A DNA stretch of 64,000 nucleotides from Pseudomonas sp. MWU16-30317 (GCF_020515695.1 NZ_JAIWJA010000002.1:62001-126000); one strand, 5' to 3'; numbered from the stretch's first letter, positions 25,167 through 36,766 are shown. The notes: generated by a model not told the origin, from the letters alone. Translations and numbers: made by a program.

Positions 25167-27194
25167 TCAAAGCTCCGTTTGTTGAATGGCCGGGGGAGTG
25201 TTCTCCAGCGGCAGGCGCAAGGTGAAGCAGGTGCCGACGCCTTGTGTCGACTGCACCTCCATCTGGCCCTTGTGGTTGTTGGTGATGATGAAATACGAGA
25301 CCGACAGCCCGAGGCCCGTGCCTTGGCCGATTTCCTTGGTGGTGAAGAACGGTTCGAAGGTGCGTTTGCGCACGTTTTCCGTCATGCCGACGCCATTGTC
25401 CTCGACCTGAATTTCCGCCCAGGGCGGGTTCAGCCGCGTGCGCAGGGTGATACGCCCTGGCTCGCCGCCGGGTTCGCGCTGGTGGATCGCCTGGGCGGCG
25501 TTTTTCAAGAGGTTGAGAAGTACCTGTTCGAGTTCGTTGGCGGTGCCGGGTACCGGCCCCAGGCGGGCGTCGAACTGACGCACGATGTTCTGGCCCTTGA
25601 AATCGAAGCCGATGGTCAGGTCGAAGTCGTTGCCGGCGATGTCCACGGCCTGGTCGATGAGTGCCGGCAGGTCGCACGGCGCCATCTGGCGGGTGCTGCG
25701 GCGGCTGAAGCTAAGCATGTGGGTGACGATCTTCGCCGCTCGGCCGCCGGCCTGGGCGATGCCGTCGAGCAGTTGCGGGACCTCGCGGCTGATCAGGTAG
25801 CGGTTGACGGTCTCCAGATCGATGCCCGCCTGCTCGGCGTATTCGAGGTTCTTCGGCAAGTCCGCCGACAGGCGCCGGCGAATGTTCTGCACGTTGTGCA
25901 GGATCGCTCCCAGAGGATTGTTGATCTCGTGGGCCATGCCCGCTGCGAGGCCGCCGACCGAGAGCATTTTTTCCGACTGCACCATCATTTCTTCCAGTGA
26001 CAGGCGCTGGGTGATGTCATCGATGCGGATCACCACGCCACGTCCCGCGCCGCCGACCAGTGGGTAGAAGGTCAGGGCGTAGTGCTTGGCGGTGTCGTCG
26101 CGGGTCCAGGTGACGCGGTCGATCTTGGCGACCACGTGTTGCTCGACGGTGGTCTTGAGCTGCGGCAAGAACGGCTTGAGCGGCTCGAACGCGAGGAAGA
26201 TCGGCTGATTCAGGGCTTCATCCAGCGGCGTGCCCGAGAGCGCGCTGGCCTCCTGATTCCACTGCGTCACGTACAGCTGTTCGTCGAGGGCGATGAGCGC
26301 CGAGGGCATGGAGTCGATGATGCTGTTGAGGTAGTTCTGGAAGCCGGTGAGTTTTTTCTCGATCTTGCTGCGCACCTGCACTTCGAGTTCGAGCTTGCGA
26401 TTGGTGTGGCGGGTTTCCTCGGCCAGGCCCTGGGCCTGGGAGTAGGCGGCATCGGAGTCGTCACGGGCGCGCTTGAGCTGCTGCTCGCGGGCCTCGATGC
26501 GCGACAGCATGGTATTGAAGGCTTCTGCCAGGTTGCCGATCTCGTCATGATTGCCGGGGCGTGCGCGCAGGGCGTAGTTTTCTTCGCGAGTGACCTGGCG
26601 CGAGAGTTCTTCGAGTTGATAGATGGGTTGCGTGATCAGCCGCTTGATCTGCCGCGCGATGATCATCCACAGCAGCACGCTGAAGACCAGAATGCCGAGG
26701 CTGGCGGTGAGGGTGCCGGTGTAGAACGCCATCGGCAATTCACTGGTGGCCACCAGCAGCAGGTGGCCGGATGCTTTGCCAGCCCGTGGCAGCTCGATCA
26801 GCTGGTTGCTGCGGAACTCGCTCAGGCGCCAGTCCTGCATGTGGCGAAAATGCGCTGGCAGATCGAGGTGGTGACCGTGCTGAAGCTGGCCCATCAGGTT
26901 GCCGTCGCCGTCGTACAGCGCCGCCGCGCGCAAGGGCGTGTAGCTGTCGAGTTCCTGCAGCAGGTCGTTGGCGCGGTCCTTGGACTCCAGCGCCTGGCGT
27001 GCCAGGTCGGGGTTGGAAACCAGTCGGCCGATGGTCTGCAAGGCTTGGGGCGCCATGCTTTCCTGGGAGATCCAGTACGCAGCGCTGATGAACGTCAGGT
27101 TGGCGACCAGCAACACGGTAATCAGCAGTGCCAGGAGGGCGGCCAGGAGTTTCTGGCCGACGGGCAGGTTTTCAAGGCGCTGGCGCAGTGGCAT
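25167..27194 (-). CDS. Membrane sensor histidine kinase (HAMP-PAS-HisKA-HATPase)
   Basis: A two-component sensor of 675 residues. TM1 (about 17-42) and TM2 (about 162-182) flank a periplasmic sensor of about 120 residues. A HAMP linker (183-240), a coiled coil (240-290) and a PAS domain (290-395) follow. The phosphoacceptor helix reads GLAAGMAHEINNP, with the histidine near residue 422. The ATPase domain has LLKNAAQAI, DNGVGM and GTGLGLSVSY. The nearest start is the ATG at 27194, one codon after a TTG. No response regulator gene is adjacent. Its ligand is not evident. Confidence 0.9.
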   Translation of the reverse strand: MPLRQRLENLPVGQKLLAALLALLITVLLVANLTFISAAYWISQESMAPQALQTIGRLVSNPDLARQALESKDRANDLLQELDSYTPLRAAALYDGDGNLMGQLQHGHHLDLPAHFRHMQDWRLSEFRSNQLIELPRAGKASGHLLLVATSELPMAFYTGTLTASLGILVFSVLLWMIIARQIKRLITQPIYQLEELSRQVTREENYALRARPGNHDEIGNLAEAFNTMLSRIEAREQQLKRARDDSDAAYSQAQGLAEETRHTNRKLELEVQVRSKIEKKLTGFQNYLNSIIDSMPSALIALDEQLYVTQWNQEASALSGTPLDEALNQPIFLAFEPLKPFLPQLKTTVEQHVVAKIDRVTWTRDDTAKHYALTFYPLVGGAGRGVVIRIDDITQRLSLEEMMVQSEKMLSVGGLAAGMAHEINNPLGAILHNVQNIRRRLSADLPKNLEYAEQAGIDLETVNRYLISREVPQLLDGIAQAGGRAAKIVTHMLSFSRRSTRQMAPCDLPALIDQAVDIAGNDFDLTIGFDFKGQNIVRQFDARLGPVPGTANELEQVLLNLLKNAAQAIHQREPGGEPGRITLRTRLNPPWAEIQVEDNGVGMTENVRKRTFEPFFTTKEIGQGTGLGLSVSYFIITNNHKGQMEVQSTQGVGTCFTLRLPLENTPPAIQQTEL

Positions 27195-27250
27195 CAAAGG
27201 TCCTGATAGAAGGCGAGGTGGCTACACAGTCTAACTCAAGCCCTGTGCAA

Positions 27251-27328
27251 ATCCCTGTGGGCTTGCGCGTCCGGCGGCGATGCTTTCGGCTTCAACCGCT
27301 TCGCGGGCAGAGCCCGCTCCCACAGAGG
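27251..27328 (+). repeat. REPIN-like inverted repeat
   Basis: CCTGTGGG on the left and CGCGGGCAGAGCCCGCTCCCACAGAGG on the right (split here by position, right half 27301-27328) form an imperfect REP pair. It lies between the start of the kinase gene and the end of the panE-like gene, both on the - strand. Confidence 0.6.
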
Positions 27329-27332
27329 AAGG

Positions 27333-28412
<1,080 letters not shown>

Positions 28413-28472
28413 TCAAGTCAAGCGTGGCCGGCCAATGTCGGGTGCCACGCTCACCTATCTGGAGAAATCAGC

Positions 28473-28952
28473 ATGCCCTCGTTCGACGTCGTGTCCGAGT
28501 TGGACAAACACGAAGTGACCAACGCGGTCGACAACGCCATCAAGGAGCTCGACCGCCGCTACGACCTCAAAGGCAAAGGCAGTTTCGCGTTCAAGGAATT
28601 GACCGTGACCCTGACCGCCGAGGCCGACTTTCAGCTCGAGGCGATGATCGAGATCCTCAAGCTGTCGCTCATCAAGCGCAAGCTGGATATCAAGTGCCTC
28701 GAAATCAAAGACGCCTATGCGTCGGGCAAGGAAATGAAGCAGGAAGCGACGCTGCGCGAAGGTGTCGATAAAGAATTGGCGAAGAAGATCGTTGCCCATA
28801 TCAAGGACGCCAAGTTGAAAGTCCAGGCCGCCATTCAGGGCGAGCAGGTACGGGTGACCGGCAAGAAGCGCGATGATCTGCAGGAAGCCATCGCGGCCCT
28901 GCGCGCCAAGGAGTTCGACATGCCGCTGCAGTTCAACAACTTCCGCGACTGA
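28473..28952 (+). CDS. yajQ: YajQ family nucleotide/c-di-GMP-binding protein
   Basis: A small cytoplasmic protein of two ferredoxin-like domains, 159 residues. Homologues bind nucleotides or RNA, and in Xanthomonas and P. aeruginosa members bind cyclic di-GMP and affect virulence genes. It begins with the family signature [22 protein letters not shown], and the end [11 protein letters not shown] is conserved. The ATG at 28473 follows the ribosome site TGGAGAAA. It is a single-gene unit with its own promoter and terminator. Confidence 0.93.
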   Translation: MPSFDVVSELDKHEVTNAVDNAIKELDRRYDLKGKGSFAFKELTVTLTAEADFQLEAMIEILKLSLIKRKLDIKCLEIKDAYASGKEMKQEATLREGVDKELAKKIVAHIKDAKLKVQAAIQGEQVRVTGKKRDDLQEAIAALRAKEFDMPLQFNNFRD

Positions 28953-29010
28953 GTCGGGCAAGGTCCAGGGCGTTGAACCTCTCGCGCCCGGCGGCGTCCC
29001 ACGCCCCATG

Positions 29011-29040
29011 CAATGGCAACTGCGGTTGCCATTGTTGTTT
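29011..29040 (+). terminator. terminator after yajQ
   Basis: A perfect 10-bp stem CAATGGCAAC/GTTGCCATTG with a TGCG loop, followed by TTGTTT. Confidence 0.75.
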
Positions 29041-29076
29041 CAAACGAAAAGCGCGAATTGAAAAGAGGAAAGCTCC

Positions 29077-29922
29077 ATGGATTTGAACGCTCAAGTCAAC
29101 CATCTGGTCCAGGCGTCGCAGGCCTGGATTCCGATGGTCATGCAATACGGCAGCAAGCTGATCCTGGCGCTGGTAACCCTGTGTGTCGGCTGGTGGTTGA
29201 TCAACCGGGTGACCAGCAATCTGCAAAAACTTCTGGCCTTGCGCCACATCGATCTGGCACTGCAGGGCTTTATCGGCAGCCTGGCCAACATCATTCTGAA
29301 AATTCTGCTGATCGTCAGCGTGGCCTCGATGATCGGGGTCGAGACCACCTCCTTCGTCGCCGCTATCGGTGCTGCCGGTCTGGCCATCGGCCTGGCATTG
29401 CAGGGCAGCCTGGCGAACTTCGCCGGTGGGGTGCTGATCTTGCTGTTCCGCCCGTTCCGTATCGGTGACTGGATCGAGGCGCAAGGCGTTGCCGGCACCG
29501 TCGACAGCATCCAGATCTTCCACACCGTGGTGCGTACCGGCGACAACAAGACGGTGATCATGCCCAACGGCAACCTGTCCAACGGCATCATCACCAATAC
29601 CAACCGTCAGCCGACGCGCAAGATCACCTATGACATCGGCATCGACTACGACGCCGACCTGCAGAAGGCTCGGGAGATCCTCCTCGATCTGGCCAAGGAC
29701 TCGCGCGTGCTGGAATCCCCGGCGCCAGAAGCGGTGGTGGCCGCGCTGGGTGACAGCTCGATCACCGTTTCGCTGCGCATGTGGGTCAATACCGGCGACA
29801 TGGGCGGCGTGACCAACATGCTCAACGGCGAAATCCGCGACCGTTTGCGGGCCGAAGGCATCGAGATCCCGTTCCCGCAACGGGTGGTTCGGGTCATGCA
29901 AGAGGCGGCTCCGGGGAAATAA
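29077..29922 (+). CDS. mscS: Small-conductance mechanosensitive channel MscS
   Basis: An inner-membrane channel opened by membrane tension during hypo-osmotic shock. The protein has 281 residues, close to E. coli MscS (286). Three membrane segments are seen at about residues 22-42, 62-82 and 90-125. The third is the Gly/Ala-rich pore helix AAIGAAGLAIGLALQGSLANFAGG, followed by the cytoplasmic beta domain (FRPFRIGDWIE) and the C-terminal cage. AAAGAGGAAAG provides the ribosome site. It shares a bidirectional terminator with ampG. Confidence 0.94.
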   Translation: MDLNAQVNHLVQASQAWIPMVMQYGSKLILALVTLCVGWWLINRVTSNLQKLLALRHIDLALQGFIGSLANIILKILLIVSVASMIGVETTSFVAAIGAAGLAIGLALQGSLANFAGGVLILLFRPFRIGDWIEAQGVAGTVDSIQIFHTVVRTGDNKTVIMPNGNLSNGIITNTNRQPTRKITYDIGIDYDADLQKAREILLDLAKDSRVLESPAPEAVVAALGDSSITVSLRMWVNTGDMGGVTNMLNGEIRDRLRAEGIEIPFPQRVVRVMQEAAPGK

Positions 29923-29938
29923 GCCCCCACGCCGCAAC

Positions 29939-29978
29939 GAAAAAGCCCCGAAGCGCTGAGCGTTTCGGGGCTTTTTAT
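29939..29978 (+). terminator. bidirectional terminator between mscS and ampG
   Basis: AAAAAGCCCCGAAGCG/CGTTTCGGGGCTTTTT forms a strong stem with A and T runs on the two sides, so it can end both the + strand mscS and the - strand ampG transcripts. Confidence 0.9.
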
Positions 29979-30034
29979 TGACCCGGCATTGTGCGGGCTG
30001 GGCTGGCCATCAAGGGCGCCGCCTAAGCCTGAGC

Positions 30035-31570
30035 CTAAGCCTCAGGCGCCTCGCTCTCGATCGGCTCGCGCCGCGCTTCCTGAAACCAGTGGATGGCGAT
30101 CAGCACCAGCGTCGGCACGCCCATGATCGCAGTGATCAAAAAGAACTGGTGATACCCGTACTTCTCGACCATCACCCCCGAATAACCGCCGATCAAGCGT
30201 GGCAGCAACAGCATGATCGAGCTCAGCAGGGCGTACTGGGTGGCGGAAAACTTGAGGTTGGTCAGGCTCGACAGATAAGCCACGAAGGCCGATGTCGCCA
30301 GCCCCGAGCTGAAATTGTCGAGCGAGATGGTGACAATCAGCATGCGCAGATTGGGGCCCATGTCGGCCAGCATCAGGAACAGCAGGTTGGTGCCCGCCGA
30401 GGCCGCGCCGCCGATGAACAAGATCGGCAGGATGCCGAAGCGCACGATCAACAGGCCACCGACGCCGGCACCGACCAGGGTCATGATCAGGCCGAACAGC
30501 TTGCTGACGCTGGCGATCTGGTCTTTGGTGAAGCCTTGGTCGATATAGAACACGTTGGCCATCACGCCCATCACTGTGTCCGACATCCGATACGTGGCAA
30601 TCAGCCCCAACAACAGAAAGGCCTGCCAGCGGTAGCGCAGGATGAAGTCGTTGACCGGTGTCAGCACCGGCGCCAGGCCGCGGCGGCCGACGGCGGAGAG
30701 GCACAGCGCGGTGAGGGTGATGTAGAGGATGGCCCGCAGGAAGGCGCGGTCATCCATGAACAGCCCGGCCACGCTTTCGGTGCCCAGCACCACGCTGGCG
30801 AAGTCGGTGTTGTACAGCTGGGTGAACATGGCGGGCACCGACACCAGCAAGATGATCAGCACCAGCACCGAGGCCACCTGGTGGCTGAAGCTATAGCGGC
30901 CCGCCGACAGTTGCGTGCGCAAGGTGACCGCCGGCTCGCGCATCAGCAGCGTGGTCAGCAGCGCTGGCACCATCAACAGCCCGAACAGCAGGTAAGTGCC
31001 GGCCCACGCCTTGTGCAGGTACGCATAGCCGGTGGAGCCGAAGCCCTCGGCGAAGAACAAAGCGCCTGCGGTGGCCAACAGTGCGGCGACGCGGTAGCCC
31101 GCCATGTAACTCGCGGCCAGGGCGGCTTGCTGGCTGTCTTCGGCGATTTCCAGGCGATAGGCGTCGATGGCGATGTCCTGGGTGGCGGACGCAAACGCGA
31201 CGACCACCGCAATGGCGATCAACCAGGACAGATGTTTTTGCGGGTCGCAGAAGCTCATGCCGACCAGGCCCAGAATCACCAGCGTCTGCGCCAATACCAG
31301 CCACGACCGACGGCGGCCCAGGCGATAGAGCAGGGGCAGACGCCATTGATCGAGCAGCGGCGACCATACCCATTTGAACGCATAGGCGAGACCGATCAGG
31401 CTGGCGTAGCCGATGGTTTCACGGGCCACACCGGCTTCCCGAAGCCAGACGGACAGGGTAGAGAACACCAGCATGTAGGGCATGCCGGCGGCAAAGCCAA
31501 GCAGCAACAGCACAAGGGTGGACGGGCTGGCATAAGCGGCGAGCGCGGCGCGCCAGGTTTTGCGGGGCAT
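30035..31570 (-). CDS. ampG: Muropeptide permease AmpG
   Basis: An inner-membrane MFS transporter that imports anhydro-muropeptides for wall recycling and so feeds AmpR-type beta-lactamase induction. The 511-residue protein has about 12-14 membrane segments. It shows the family's early motif LGFAAGMPYMLVFSTLSVWLREAGV and the characteristic QDIAIDAYRLE segment. The start at 31570 gives the normal N terminus. It stands alone, ending at a terminator shared with mscS. Confidence 0.92.
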   Translation of the reverse strand: MPRKTWRAALAAYASPSTLVLLLLGFAAGMPYMLVFSTLSVWLREAGVARETIGYASLIGLAYAFKWVWSPLLDQWRLPLLYRLGRRRSWLVLAQTLVILGLVGMSFCDPQKHLSWLIAIAVVVAFASATQDIAIDAYRLEIAEDSQQAALAASYMAGYRVAALLATAGALFFAEGFGSTGYAYLHKAWAGTYLLFGLLMVPALLTTLLMREPAVTLRTQLSAGRYSFSHQVASVLVLIILLVSVPAMFTQLYNTDFASVVLGTESVAGLFMDDRAFLRAILYITLTALCLSAVGRRGLAPVLTPVNDFILRYRWQAFLLLGLIATYRMSDTVMGVMANVFYIDQGFTKDQIASVSKLFGLIMTLVGAGVGGLLIVRFGILPILFIGGAASAGTNLLFLMLADMGPNLRMLIVTISLDNFSSGLATSAFVAYLSSLTNLKFSATQYALLSSIMLLLPRLIGGYSGVMVEKYGYHQFFLITAIMGVPTLVLIAIHWFQEARREPIESEAPEA

Positions 31571-31625
31571 GGGCTGAAATCTGCCTCAAAAGTGCGAAAA
31601 CAAAGCGCGCACTCTAACCGCACTG

Positions 31626-31982
31626 CTACATCGGGCGCCAGCCATGCCGAGCAATATCCACACGATTATTCATTATCTGAACACCCTCGCTGCGTAATCG
31701 CGCCCGTTGTTCGTCGCCGCTCGGGCTGCCGAGCGGCAGGCTCAGGCGACCGCCAGCAGCTACCACGCGGTGCCAGGGCAGGGCGCTGCCTTCTGGCAGT
31801 TGGCTCAGTGTCCTGCCAACCCAGCGCGCAGCGCGGCCGAGGCCTGCCAACTCGGCGAGCTGTCCGTAGCTCACGACATGGCCGGCTGGCACCGCCGCCA
31901 GCGCGATGTAGAGCGCCTCGCGTCGACGGTCCGCGCCATCAATCGGAAATGGTCCTGAAAAATCAGGGAACTCATCGGTCAT
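31626..31982 (-). CDS. Alkyltransferase-like (ATL) DNA repair protein, MGMT family without the acceptor cysteine
   Basis: 118 residues with the DNA-binding fold of O6-alkylguanine-DNA alkyltransferases: VPAGHVVSYGQLAELAGLGRAARWVGRTL is the recognition helix with its arginine finger. The active-site PCHR motif is PWHR (ALPWHRVVAAGG), so it cannot accept alkyl groups. E. coli Atl (YbaZ) has the same Cys-to-Trp change; such proteins mark O6-alkylguanine for nucleotide excision repair. The ATG at 31982 is preferred, because longer frames run over the DUF481 gene. Confidence 0.9.
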   Translation of the reverse strand: MTDEFPDFSGPFPIDGADRRREALYIALAAVPAGHVVSYGQLAELAGLGRAARWVGRTLSQLPEGSALPWHRVVAAGGRLSLPLGSPSGDEQRARLRSEGVQIMNNRVDIARHGWRPM

Positions 31983-32064
31983 TCGCAAGTCTGTCCTTGT
32001 TCTGCCATCACTGAAACGAATTGTCACACCTACAGTTCGTGAGCCAAGAGCCCCGATACCGCCT

Positions 32065-33084
32065 ATGTTGACACCTACGTTGAAAAGAACCCTTCTCTGC
32101 GTTGCTGCCTTTTCTGCATCTTCCGCCGCCATGGCTGACACCGTCTGGATGAAGAATGGTGACCGTCTGACCGGGACGATCAAGGTGTTCGACGGCGGCA
32201 AGCTGATGCTCGATACCCCGTACGGCGGCTCCATCCCGATCGACATGAAGCAGGTCAAGACCTTGCAGAGCGATCAGGAACTGCTGGTCAAGCAGGACGC
32301 CTACACTGGCGAGAAGGCCAAGTCGATCAAGGCGTCGGACGACGGCAAGGTCACCCTGGAAAATGGCGAGGCGCCGAAAACGGTCCCCATTGCCAGCATC
32401 CAGCAGATCATGAAGCCCAAGCCGATCATCCAGGACCTGACCTTTACCGGCAACGTCGATCTGGCCCTGGACTTCAAGCGCGCCGATACCGATACCGATG
32501 ACTACAACATCGCCTTCAAGACCCAGGCCCGCCATGGCAAATGGCGCCATAACGCCACGGGCGAGTACAACCGCGAATCCCAGGACGGCATCACCACCAC
32601 CGATAACTGGAGCGCCGAGTATGCCCTCGACCGTTTCATTACCGACAAGTGGTTCTGGCAAGGGCGCGTTGACTACAAGAGCGATCACGTCGAGGATCTC
32701 GAACGCCAGCGCACCGTCGGTACCGGTCCTGGCTACCAGTTCTGGGATGACGAGCTAGGCGCGTTCTCGCTGACCGGCTTGCTCAACCGTACGGATTACC
32801 GCTACAGCGATGGCAACCAGGTCAACTTCTATTCAACGGCGTTGAAATGGGACTACAGCCGCTACCTCATTGGCAAGACGGTGCAGTTCTTCACGACTGG
32901 CGAGCTGGGCCGGCCTTTGGATAATACTGCGACCTACAGCCTGGATGCCGATATCGGCCTGCGCTACAAGCTGACCGAATGGGCCTCGCTCAACCTCAAG
33001 GCCGAGAAGGACCAGGTGTCCGGTACTACCAACAGCGACCTCAACACCACCCGTTACACCGCAGGCCTGGGTGTGACCTGGTAA
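32065..33084 (+). CDS. DUF481 (YdiY-like) outer membrane beta-barrel protein
   Basis: 339 residues with a Sec signal peptide (about 1-24, ending SSAAMA before DTVWMKNGD). A periplasmic N-terminal segment resembles an SH3/LSm-like repeat (NGDRLTGTIKVFDGGKLMLDT). A DUF481 barrel of alternating aromatic strands follows, ending in a hydrophobic residue (LGVTW), as in outer-membrane proteins. Function is unknown; E. coli YdiY is acid-inducible. It is divergent from the ATL gene 82 bases away and followed by a large inverted repeat. Confidence 0.85.
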   Translation: MLTPTLKRTLLCVAAFSASSAAMADTVWMKNGDRLTGTIKVFDGGKLMLDTPYGGSIPIDMKQVKTLQSDQELLVKQDAYTGEKAKSIKASDDGKVTLENGEAPKTVPIASIQQIMKPKPIIQDLTFTGNVDLALDFKRADTDTDDYNIAFKTQARHGKWRHNATGEYNRESQDGITTTDNWSAEYALDRFITDKWFWQGRVDYKSDHVEDLERQRTVGTGPGYQFWDDELGAFSLTGLLNRTDYRYSDGNQVNFYSTALKWDYSRYLIGKTVQFFTTGELGRPLDNTATYSLDADIGLRYKLTEWASLNLKAEKDQVSGTTNSDLNTTRYTAGLGVTW

Positions 33085-33099
33085 GCACAGGCTTACCTA

Positions 33100-33187
33100 T
33101 GTAAAGAGGGGGCTTGCCCCCGATCCAGTAGACCCGTCAACATCTCCGTGGTTGACACACTGAATCGGGGGCAAGCCCCCTCTCTAC
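33100..33187 (+). repeat. inverted intergenic repeat (REPIN-like)
   Basis: GTAAAGAGGGGGCTTGCCCCCGAT (split as 33100-33124) faces ATCGGGGGCAAGCCCCCTCTCTAC (33163-33187) across about 38 bases. The arms are almost perfectly complementary and each has its own GGGGGC-TTG-CCCCC hairpin. It lies between the DUF481 gene and the hugZ-like gene. Confidence 0.8.
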
Positions 33188-33210
33188 ATTATTTAGGAGG
33201 AGCCGTTGCG

Positions 33211-33942
33211 ATGAGCGCCAAAGCCATCAAGCAAGCCCGCGAACTGCTGCTCAAGGATTATCGCGGGGTGCTGTCGACCCACTCCAAAGCCATGCCCGGA
33301 TTTCCTTTCGGCTCAGTGGTGCCTTATTGCCTGGATGCCGATGGCTACCCGCTGATCCTCATCAGCCGGATCGCCCAGCACACCCATAATCTTGCGCTGG
33401 ACCCAAAATGCTCGCTGCTGGTCAGCGAGCGTGGCGCCGAAGACGTGCAGGCGGTAGGTCGTCTTACCGTGTTGGCCGAGGCGAGCAAGCTGCTTGACCC
33501 GGCGGCCATCGAGTCAGCGGCGAACCGCTACTACCAATTCTTCCCCGACTCGCAAAACTACCACCAGGCCCACGATTTCGATTTCTGGGTGCTGACCCCG
33601 GTGCGCTATCGCTATATCGGCGGCTTCGGCGCCATTCACTGGCTCGACGACGTCACCCTGGCCAATCCTTTCGTTGGCAAGGTCGAGACCAGCATGGTTG
33701 CGCATATGAATGCCGACCATGCCAAGGCCATTGCCCACTACGTGGCATTGGCCGGGTTGCCCGACGGCGAGCCAGCGGTGCTGGCAGGCATCGACAGCGA
33801 AGGGATGCACTTGCGCATCGGCCAGGCGCTCTGGTGGTTGCCCTTCGCAGCACCTTGTAATACGCCGATACAAGTCCGTGAGGCCCTGGTTTTACTGGCT
33901 CAAGCAACGCACTGGCCGGGTCGCGAGACCGCTGACGCTTGA
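33211..33942 (+). CDS. HugZ-like heme utilisation / pyridoxamine 5'-phosphate oxidase-fold protein
   Basis: 243 residues. The N-terminal split-barrel FMN/heme-binding domain (about 5-150) includes the STHSKAMPGFPFGSVVPYCLDADGYPLILIS pattern. The C-terminal DUF2470 domain has the motif MVAHMNADHAKAI. HugZ members degrade or store heme, while others have unknown roles, so only the family is certain. The ATG at 33211 follows a good TAGGAGGAG ribosome site; the start at 33148 lies in the repeat. Confidence 0.85.
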   Translation: MSAKAIKQARELLLKDYRGVLSTHSKAMPGFPFGSVVPYCLDADGYPLILISRIAQHTHNLALDPKCSLLVSERGAEDVQAVGRLTVLAEASKLLDPAAIESAANRYYQFFPDSQNYHQAHDFDFWVLTPVRYRYIGGFGAIHWLDDVTLANPFVGKVETSMVAHMNADHAKAIAHYVALAGLPDGEPAVLAGIDSEGMHLRIGQALWWLPFAAPCNTPIQVREALVLLAQATHWPGRETADA

Positions 33943-34005
33943 ATTCACGATTTATCGACGCCATCTACGGTCTACTGCAAGCGTTCTTGCGTAGAGGAAA
34001 CCTTG

Positions 34006-34497
34006 ATGCGTGCCTTTTTAGTGTTGTTTCTGCTGTTCCCGGTGCTTGAGCTGTATACGTTCTTCAAAGTCAGCACCGCGATCGGCTTCTTTCCGGCCTT
34101 GCTGATGATCATCATCGGTTCGGCCCTGGGTGTGATGGTCATGCGTCTGGCCGGCCTGGCCACGGTGCTGCGCACCCGTGAAGCGTTGCAGCGTGGCGAG
34201 ATGCCCGCCGACCAGGTGTTCGATGGCCTGATGTTCGCCATTGGCGGTGGACTGTTGCTGTTGCCGGGCTTCATCAGCGATGTGCTGGGTGTCATCTGCC
34301 TGATGCCTTTCACCCGCAACATCCTGGCGCGCAAGATCCGTGCGCGCGCTCAGGCCCAGTCGATGCGCCAGCGCGCGTTCGCCGATGACCTGCAACCCCG
34401 GGGTCCTGCTGCCGGCTCGGCCACGCCATCGCGTCGCCCGCCGGAAGTCATCGAAGGCGAGGTGATCGAGGGCGATTTCGAGCGTCGCGATCACTGA
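34006..34497 (+). CDS. fxsA: FxsA family membrane protein
   Basis: 163 residues; FxsA of E. coli suppresses F-plasmid exclusion of phage T7 and is otherwise of unknown role. It begins MRAFLVLFLLFPVLELYTFFKV, with further hydrophobic segments GFFPALLMIIIGSALGVMVM and FAIGGGLLLLPGFISDVLGVICL, and a charged tail. The ATG at 34006 is preferred to the adjacent TTG; the ribosome site is AGAGGAAA. As in other gammaproteobacteria it sits just upstream of groES-groEL, from which a weak hairpin and the heat-shock promoter separate it. Confidence 0.9.
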   Translation: MRAFLVLFLLFPVLELYTFFKVSTAIGFFPALLMIIIGSALGVMVMRLAGLATVLRTREALQRGEMPADQVFDGLMFAIGGGLLLLPGFISDVLGVICLMPFTRNILARKIRARAQAQSMRQRAFADDLQPRGPAAGSATPSRRPPEVIEGEVIEGDFERRDH

Positions 34498-34515
34498 CCC
34501 CGTCCATGATTTTCC

Positions 34516-34540
34516 AACGGCTCCTACGGGGGCCGTTTTG
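34516..34540 (+). terminator. probable fxsA terminator
   Basis: AACGGC (34516-34521) pairs with GCCGTT (34532-34537), followed by a short TTTT run; it is a modest terminator upstream of the groES promoter. Confidence 0.5.
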
Positions 34541-34581
34541 CATTGCAGACCTCTGAAAACGAAAAAAATTGTGCCGCAGCC

Positions 34582-34610
34582 CTTGTAATCGTTTAGCGCG
34601 ACCTTATGTA
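34582..34610 (+). promoter_or_regulatory. sigma32 (heat-shock) promoter of groES-groEL
   Basis: CTTGTAA (34582-34588) and CCTTATGTA (34602-34610) lie 13 bases apart, matching the sigma32 pattern CTTGAAA-N(11-15)-CCCCATNT in position and core bases. It is followed by a structured leader of about 135 bases. Confidence 0.65.
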
Positions 34611-34614
34611 TGGG

Positions 34615-34740
34615 TCACCGAAAGGTTTCCAGCATCCATGCTGGACAAATTCCGCGTCTCGCCCGTCGAGCCGCGACCGGCAACGCCGGACTGAACCAAC
34701 CCGCCGGTGAGAGCACTGGCTGATGAAAACCATAATTAGG
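34615..34740 (+). ncRNA. groES 5' leader, likely the Pseudomon-groES RNA motif
   Basis: The leader between the heat-shock promoter and groES holds hairpins CCAGCA-TCCA-TGCTGG (34629-34644) and CCGG-CAACG-CCGG (34677-34689) among GC-rich pairing segments. A conserved structured leader upstream of groES is known from Pseudomonadaceae as the Pseudomon-groES motif. The position and family fit, but I have not compared it with the published consensus. Confidence 0.6.
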
Positions 34741-34751
34741 AGAGATCGACA

Positions 34752-35045
34752 ATGAAGCTTCGTCCTCTGCATGACCGCGTAGTCATCCGTCGTAGTGAAG
34801 AAGAAAAGAAAACCGCTGGCGGTATCGTTCTGCCAGGTTCGGCTGCTGAAAAAGCCAACCACGGTGTGATTCTCGCTGCTGGTCCTGGCAAGTCGCTGGA
34901 AAACGGCGAAGTCCGCGCGCTGGCCGTGAAGGTGGGTGACAAGGTTGTGTTCGGCCCTTACTCCGGCAGCAACACTGTGAAAATCGACGGCGAAGATCTG
35001 CTGGTAATGGCTGAGAACGAGATTCTCGCTGTACTGGAAGACTGA
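34752..35045 (+). CDS. groES: Co-chaperonin GroES
   Basis: The 97-residue lid of the GroEL chamber. It begins [14 protein letters not shown], with the mobile loop [18 protein letters not shown] (about 17-34) that docks onto GroEL, and the conserved [25 protein letters not shown]. The ribosome site is TTAGGAGAG. It is cotranscribed with groEL 52 bases downstream. Codon use is notably biased, with few rare codons, as expected for a highly expressed gene. Confidence 0.98.
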   Translation: MKLRPLHDRVVIRRSEEEKKTAGGIVLPGSAAEKANHGVILAAGPGKSLENGEVRALAVKVGDKVVFGPYSGSNTVKIDGEDLLVMAENEILAVLED

Positions 35046-35085
35046 TACCGCCCCGCCCATTTTCCCGTTACTACAAAGTATTTAA

Positions 35086-36744
<1,659 letters not shown>

Positions 36745-36766
36745 TCGCTGCTTCATCCTGCTGAAT

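Noticed and set aside
29978..32014. A 678-codon + strand open frame opposite ampG
   Set aside because: ampG is well supported; the antisense product is a Gln/His/Arg-rich string with no recognisable fold.
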